Positions 59,722 to 64,000 of a stretch of 64,000 nt of DNA are shown piece by piece. How positions within the stretch are numbered: position 1 is the first letter of the stretch; the number at the start of each line of letters is the position of its first letter. This DNA is from Chloroflexota bacterium (GTDB taxonomy: Bacteria; Chloroflexota; UBA6077; JACCZL01): assembly GCA_020845495.1 (NCBI GenBank), contig JADLFM010000205.1, positions 62,001 to 126,000 of the forward strand. The letters run 5' to 3'. The position numbers and the translations under genes are program-made. The notes below the pieces were generated by a model, which saw nothing but the letters and a program-made list of their open reading frames with translations, was not told the origin of the DNA and did not search any database.

Positions 59722-60006
59722 TCAGCGGGCAGACGGCGGGTTCACCTTCTCGGTCGGCAGGACGGTGTTGTCAGCAGCCGGGACCGCATCGGGGGCCAAC
59801 CGAACGTCGCTGGCGCGTGAGTGCTCGCCCGGTTGGTCACCATGCTCGAGGCCGCCTGGGTCGAATATGACGGTCACGCCGGGAGCAAGGTTCTCGAAGT
59901 CGACACCTGTCAGCGCGCCACGGTGAAGGAAGTACACCTGTCCATCATCGCCACGGATGAACCCGAAGCCGCGCTCGGGTGAGAGGCTCGTGATCGTTCC
60001 GCGCAT
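59722..60006 (-). CDS. Cold-shock domain protein with extended C-terminus
   Basis: Residues 1-60 form a cold-shock (OB-fold) domain: GTITSLSPERGFGFIRGDDG contains the RNP1 motif and VYFLHRGAL the RNP2 motif. These proteins bind single-stranded RNA or DNA. The usual 65-70 residues are extended by about 30 residues rich in Pro, Ala and Asp, with no recognised domain. GGAGG lies seven bases before the ATG at 60006, next to the 15-bp tandem repeats at 60017-60061. The gene follows the zinc-ribbon gene on the same strand and may share its transcript. Confidence 0.88.
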   Translation of the reverse strand: MRGTITSLSPERGFGFIRGDDGQVYFLHRGALTGVDFENLAPGVTVIFDPGGLEHGDQPGEHSRASDVRLAPDAVPAADNTVLPTEKVNPPSAR

Positions 60007-60016
60007 CGCTCGTCCT

Positions 60017-60061
60017 CCGAGGTGCGGTCAGCCGAGGTGCGGTCAGCCGAGGTGCGGTCAG
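60017..60061 (+). repeat. Tandem repeat, three copies of 15 bp
   Basis: CCGAGGTGCGGTCAG is repeated three times without mismatch between the cold-shock gene start and the zinc-ribbon gene stop. On the coding strand its CTCGG flank abuts the ribosome site of the cold-shock gene. Confidence 0.9.
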
Positions 60062-60369
60062 CGCCCGCCCTGACTCCCGGCCAGTGGGCTACGGATCCCA
60101 GCCTCCTCCGCTGCAAGGCAGTTCGGGCAGCAGAACGGATCGTTGCCCCGCTCCGCCATCGTCATCTCGTCGACGATCGGCGTCCCACAGTGGGTACAGC
60201 GGAAATCTTTCTCACCGTGGCGCATCGTATCTGGATCAGAGCCGGAGCCCGTTACCTCCATCGCATAGGCACAGTTCGGGCAGCAAAAGGTCTGGTCGCC
60301 GCTGATCACCCGCGTCGACGGATTGACGATTGGCGTCTGGCAGTGCGCGCAAGTCGTGACTGTCGGCAT
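60058..60369 (-). CDS. Double zinc-ribbon protein, function unknown
   Basis: The 103-residue protein consists of two similar cysteine modules. The first has CAHCQTPIVNPSTRV and then FCCPNCAYAM; the second has CTHCGTPIVDEMTM and FCCPNCLAAE. Each would bind a zinc ion through CxxC pairs, with an extra cysteine. This resembles short MYM/TRASH-like or metallothionein-like metal-binding proteins, but I cannot place it in a named family. GAGGGAG precedes the ATG at 60369 by seven bases. Its stop lies within the end of the repeat before the cold-shock gene, so the two genes may form an operon. Confidence 0.75.
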   Translation of the reverse strand: MPTVTTCAHCQTPIVNPSTRVISGDQTFCCPNCAYAMEVTGSGSDPDTMRHGEKDFRCTHCGTPIVDEMTMAERGNDPFCCPNCLAAEEAGIRSPLAGSQGGR

Positions 60370-60639
60370 CGTGCGCTCCCTCTCGCGTGGTACCAGCGTG
60401 ACGGCGCTGGCGCCACGGTTCTTATCTGATGGATGGGGGCCGCACGGGACGTGCCAGCGTGGTGAGCAGTCAGCCGCCAGTTCTCCGTCGTCTCGACAGC
60501 CAACAGCGGCATGGTGCGGAGGCGATACCAGGTGCTCGTGTCCTCACTCTCAGATCTGCCGCGTTCCGGCGCTCACGTCGTTACGCTGGAGGTGGACAAC
60601 TGTATGCCGTCTCCCGCGCCGGCCCATGGGAGTAGCGCG

Positions 60640-62220
60640 CTACGGTCGCTTTACACCGAACCGCTGACCCTTGACGTAGATCGACATCCGGCCGTCCGGG
60701 TCCGGCTTGAACTCGAGGAGCGTCTCGTCGAAGACCGAGACGTCGGTGTGGATGACGAACTGCGTGTCCGAAAGTGCTTCGAGGTCCACGCTGAACGACT
60801 GGATACGCCCGATTAGTCGGTCGCTGTCTCGTGCGATCCGCAGCGTCCCCTGCGGCGTGTCGTACTCGCCGACGTAGGCGTCCCAGACGGCCCGATTCGG
60901 CACGAAGGTGTTTGCCGCACCGATGGCCGGCACCGCACGCAGGACCGGCTCAAAGCCGAGCAGCAGCCGGGCGATGCCTTCGGCGATCTCGACCTTGGCG
61001 TCGTTGTCGATGTTGGTCAGGACCGCCACTCCGAGGTTCCGCTCTGGGACCAGTACGTACGCTGAGCCCATCGTCAGGATCTCGCCGGGGTGAGCGACGA
61101 CCTTCAGCCCCTCTTCCTGACGAATGAACCAACCTAGACCGTATGCCGTGTGCTCGTCCACGCTGGCGGCCGGCGTCCAGAGTATTTGAATGCTGTCTGC
61201 TGAGATGATCTGGGCGCCGTCGAGCGCCCCCCCGCCGAGCAGCGTGGCGAGGTAGCGCCCGGAATCCTCGGCGTCGGTGAGGAGCATGCCCGAGGGGTTG
61301 TAGCCGCGCGTCAGACGGGTCTGCGCTGCCATGAGTTGGCCCGTGCGTCTGACATACCCCTGCGCCAGTCCGAGCGACGCTGCCTGAGCCGGGTCGAACG
61401 TCGAGTGGGTCATCCCGAGCGGTCCGAAGATGTGTTCCTGGACGTACTGCTCGTACGGCACGCCCGACACGACCTGAACGATCAGGCCAGCCGTATTGAA
61501 TCCGTCGTTGGCGTATTCCCAGCGGCTGCCCGGCGCGCTCCGGAGCGGGGAGTACTCGAGTGCGCGGACCCGCCGTTCGAGGCCGTCAGGCTCCTGGCTG
61601 CCGGTCAGTTCGGCGCTCGCCGGGATGCCAGAGGTGTTGTCGAGCAGTTGACGGACGGTGATCGCGGCGGAGCGCTCGTCGTCGAGGTGGAACCAGGGTA
61701 GGTAGCGAGTCACCGGCGCGTCGAGATCGATCGTGCCTTGCTCGGCCAGTTGCATCACGGCCAGCGCGGTCACGCCTTTGGTGGTCGAGCCGACGGCGAC
61801 GAGGGTGTGCGGGGTCATCGGGGTGCCGTCGGTGAGGTTGGCCGCGCCGTACCCACGCGTGACGCTCACCCGCCCATTCTCCACGATCGCCAGCGCGAGG
61901 CCGGGCACGTTCCAGGCCGACATCCGCTCCTGAACGTAGCCGTCGATCTGGTCCTGAGTGGCATGGACCATCACCCCAGACAGGGTGACTCGCACGTCCG
62001 GAAGGTCGGACGCCGGCGAGAACGGCGGGCCGCCGGACGTCGACAGTCCAGCCGGCTGCGCCCGGGCTGCTGCCAGCGGGGCTGCGGCCGCGACAGGCGC
62101 TGCGACGAGCGGGCCGGTGGCGATCAGCACAGCCAGCGCTGGGGTCAACACCCGACGATGGAGGTGACGGGCTTGCCTCGCGACCTGGCGTGGCAGGCGA
62201 GGAACGGCGAAGCGTGGCAT
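60640..62220 (-). CDS. Secreted serine hydrolase (beta-lactamase/class C-like family)
   Basis: A 526-residue exported protein. An Arg-rich N-terminus is followed by a signal helix (LTPALAVLIATGPLVAAPVAA). The serine beta-lactamase-like domain has the SxxK motif STTK (Ser145, Lys148), the YxN motif YAN (Tyr236) and an AHPGEI segment in the position of the third motif. The C-terminal 110 residues form a beta-rich extra domain (WDAYVGEYDTPQGTLRI) seen in many esterases and peptidases of this family. It may act on peptides, peptidoglycan fragments or esters rather than on antibiotics. The ATG at 62220 has GGAG six bases upstream. Confidence 0.88.
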   Translation of the reverse strand: MPRFAVPRLPRQVARQARHLHRRVLTPALAVLIATGPLVAAPVAAAAPLAAARAQPAGLSTSGGPPFSPASDLPDVRVTLSGVMVHATQDQIDGYVQERMSAWNVPGLALAIVENGRVSVTRGYGAANLTDGTPMTPHTLVAVGSTTKGVTALAVMQLAEQGTIDLDAPVTRYLPWFHLDDERSAAITVRQLLDNTSGIPASAELTGSQEPDGLERRVRALEYSPLRSAPGSRWEYANDGFNTAGLIVQVVSGVPYEQYVQEHIFGPLGMTHSTFDPAQAASLGLAQGYVRRTGQLMAAQTRLTRGYNPSGMLLTDAEDSGRYLATLLGGGALDGAQIISADSIQILWTPAASVDEHTAYGLGWFIRQEEGLKVVAHPGEILTMGSAYVLVPERNLGVAVLTNIDNDAKVEIAEGIARLLLGFEPVLRAVPAIGAANTFVPNRAVWDAYVGEYDTPQGTLRIARDSDRLIGRIQSFSVDLEALSDTQFVIHTDVSVFDETLLEFKPDPDGRMSIYVKGQRFGVKRP

Positions 62221-62251
62221 ACAGGCTCCGGGATGGCGAGCAGAGTGCGCG

Positions 62252-62323
62252 GCGGGCAGGACGAGCGACCGGGGTGAGCGGGCAGGACGAGCGACCGGGG
62301 TGAGCGGGCAGGATGAGCGGCCG
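62252..62323 (+). repeat. Tandem repeat, about 2.7 copies of 26 bp
   Basis: GCGGGCAGGACGAGCGACCG plus GGGTGA repeats at 62252, 62278 and 62304 between the divergent serine hydrolase and debranching enzyme genes. The rest of 62221-62503 holds no gene. Confidence 0.8.
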
Positions 62324-62503
62324 CGGCGAGGAGTGGATACGCCAGATGAGAGGCGTGCGGCAACCAGCGCGGTTGATACGCCGCGAGGCCGGCCGGCAGC
62401 CACGCTCGCGCGGATGATGCCATCTGATCTGCTGGCCTGCCTCGGATGTCGCCGGTGCCGAGGATCGTGCGGGAGACCACACCACCGCGCTACAACAGCG
62501 GAT

Positions 62504-64000
62504 GTGACGACGACTGACTCACCCCAGGATGCCACGTCCAGCCGATCCGTTCGGACAGTCGTGGCCGAGTCGTCTGGCATCGGCCCGCCGTTCGCCGTCG
62601 AGGCTGGCTCACCCCACCCGCTCGGCGCGACGCCGGACGCCGAGGGCGTGAACTTCTCGATCTTCTCGCAGAACGCCACCAGCATCGAGTTGTTGCTGTT
62701 CGCCGCGCACACGGCCGTCGAGCCGTTCCAGGTAGTGCCGCTCGATCCGGCCCGTCATCGGACGTTCCATTTCTGGCACGCCTACCTGCGCGGTCTCCGC
62801 CCCGGCGTCCAATATGCCTACCGCGTGAACGGTCCCCACGACCTGCACGGCCTCGGTCAGCGCTTCAACCCGAACAAGATCCTGCTCGATCCGTATGCGA
62901 AGGGCGTGACGACGACGCTCTGGCAGCGCGCCGACGCCTGCACCCCAGACGACAATCTGGCGACCTCGATGCGGAGCGTCGTTATCGATCACGCCGATTA
63001 CGATTGGGAGGGCGACCGTCCGCTGAAGCGGCCGATGGCCGAGACGATCGTCTATGAGCTTCATGTGGGCGGTTTCACGAAGTCGCCCACCTCCGGCGTG
63101 GCGCATCCGGGCACGTTCGCGGGCCTGATTGAGAAGATCCCGTACCTCCAGGCGCTTGGCATTACCGCCGTCGAATTAATGCCGGCGACGCAGTTCGATC
63201 CGGCCGACGTCGCTCACTCGAACCCGGTGGACGGCACGCCGCTGGTCAATTTCTGGGGGTACAGCCCGGTCGCCTTCTTCGCACCGCACGATGGCTACTG
63301 CGTCTCGCCGGATCAGGCGACCCACATCCGGGAGCTTCGCGATCTCGTGAAGGCGCTCCATCGGGCCGGCCTCGAAGTCATCTTGGATGTGGTCTTCAAT
63401 CACACCACTGAGGGCAATCACCTCGGCCCGACGATCGGCTTTCGAGGGCTCGAAAACTCGATCTACTACCATCTGGACCCGGCCGACCGGGCACGCTACC
63501 TCGACTACTCGGGCTGCGGGAACACCGTCAACTGCAATCACCCGATCGTGGACAAACTGATCGTCGAGTGCCTCGAGTTCTGGGTTCGCGAGGTCCACGT
63601 CGATGGGTTCCGCTTCGACGAGGGCTCGATCCTGTCGCGCGGCGAGGACGGCGTGCCGATGGTGCACCCGCCAGTCGTCTGGCACATCGAATTGTCCGAG
63701 GAGCTCGCGGACACCAAGATCATCGCGGAAGCCTGGGATGCCGCCGGGCTGTACCAGATCGGTAACTTCCCCGGTGGCCGCTGGGCGGAGTGGAACGGCC
63801 GCTACCGCGACGACATCCGGCGCTTCGTGCGCGGCGACCCTGGCATCGTCGGAACCGTGGCGAGCCGGATCGCCGGCTCGTCCGACCTGTATGCCTGGGA
63901 CGGCAGCCTGCCGATCAACAGCGTGAACTTCATCACCTGCCATGACGGCTTCACGCTGTACGACCTGGTCTCGTACAACTGGAAGCACAACGAGGCGAAC
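62504..64000 (+). CDS. glgX: Glycogen debranching enzyme, GlgX/TreX type (5' part; cut by window end)
   Basis: The enzyme hydrolyses alpha-1,6 branches of glycogen or limit dextrins. The frame is open to the window end (499 codons seen). The N-terminal CBM48-type domain has PHPLGATPDAEGVNFSIFSQ and ARHRTFHFWHAYLRGLRPGV. The GH13 barrel shows region I DVVFNHTTEG, region II VDGFRFDEGS with the catalytic Asp, region III IIAEAWDAAG with the acid/base Glu, and region IV FITCHDGFTL with the third Asp. YELHVGGFTKSPTSGV is characteristic of the GlgX group. GTG at 62504 is the best start in frame; it has no strong ribosome site and a GTG at 62561 is an alternative. Divergent from the serine hydrolase gene. 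Confidence 0.9.
   Translation, partial: MTTTDSPQDATSSRSVRTVVAESSGIGPPFAVEAGSPHPLGATPDAEGVNFSIFSQNATSIELLLFAAHTAVEPFQVVPLDPARHRTFHFWHAYLRGLRPGVQYAYRVNGPHDLHGLGQRFNPNKILLDPYAKGVTTTLWQRADACTPDDNLATSMRSVVIDHADYDWEGDRPLKRPMAETIVYELHVGGFTKSPTSGVAHPGTFAGLIEKIPYLQALGITAVELMPATQFDPADVAHSNPVDGTPLVNFWGYSPVAFFAPHDGYCVSPDQATHIRELRDLVKALHRAGLEVILDVVFNHTTEGNHLGPTIGFRGLENSIYYHLDPADRARYLDYSGCGNTVNCNHPIVDKLIVECLEFWVREVHVDGFRFDEGSILSRGEDGVPMVHPPVVWHIELSEELADTKIIAEAWDAAGLYQIGNFPGGRWAEWNGRYRDDIRRFVRGDPGIVGTVASRIAGSSDLYAWDGSLPINSVNFITCHDGFTLYDLVSYNWKHNEAN

Noticed and set aside
60640..62220. Reading the serine hydrolase as an antibiotic-resistance beta-lactamase
   Set aside because: Only the general SxxK/YxN fold is seen. 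The extra C-terminal domain is typical of esterase or peptidase members, and nothing points to beta-lactam hydrolysis.

Overview
The window is GC-rich bacterial chromosome with dense genes on both strands. The gene set and protein style suggest a Chloroflexota bacterium, perhaps near Thermomicrobia. The clues are a CDC48-type AAA ATPase in a bacterium, a DUF6390 partner for HypC, DUF6282 and DUF151 proteins, and two secreted proteins ending in the same C-terminal domain. This placement is inferred from family knowledge; no rRNA or other phylogenetic marker is present. The only RNA gene is a tRNA-Pro(UGG) at 29209-29285. No phage, insertion sequence or cas gene was seen.

Layout. 1-7 kb: ECF sigma factor, an alkyltransferase carrying an Ada-type zinc module, a DUF151 nuclease-like protein, a carboxymuconolactone decarboxylase-like protein, a VTT membrane protein, a DUF429 protein, CsaA and HMG-CoA lyase. 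7-15 kb: TehA-type channel, MFS exporter, adenine deaminase, cytochrome P450, Ldh2-type dehydrogenase. 15-20 kb: a tight operon of CDC48-type ATPase, two DUF488 proteins and a possible dual-OB protein, followed by a methyltransferase. 20-30 kb: M1 aminopeptidase, MFS protein, secreted C39-like peptidase, split thiamine-diphosphate enzyme, small membrane protein, glycerophosphodiesterase, tRNA, secreted PQQ-type sugar dehydrogenase. 30-38 kb: D-apionate-lactonase-like protein, TenA, an ABC exporter fused to a degenerate metallopeptidase-like domain, a chimeric pseudogene scar, and HypC-DUF6390 followed at once by a peptide/nickel-type binding protein.

40-50 kb: DUF6282 hydrolase, O-methyltransferase, then a LacI-controlled carbohydrate locus (regulator, glycoside hydrolase, D-2-hydroxyacid dehydrogenase, two ABC permeases, binding protein, HIT protein). 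The regulator gene and the hydrolase gene carry matching paired palindromic operators. The binding-protein gene is cut by one in-frame amber codon, so the uptake system may be inactive, or a leaky stop or base-call error is involved. 50-64 kb: two secreted proteins with the shared C-terminal domain flanking a ThDP enzyme, then an FMN-binding split-barrel protein, HpcH/HpaI aldolase, small secreted peptide, cupin, cold-shock protein, double zinc-ribbon protein, secreted serine hydrolase and the 5' part of a GlgX-type debranching enzyme that runs off the window.

Intergenic DNA is rich in short tandem repeats (14-29 bp units, 2-4 copies), each locus with its own unit, often touching a start or stop codon. 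One pair of 36-bp repeats with a 36-bp spacer looks like a one-spacer CRISPR remnant.
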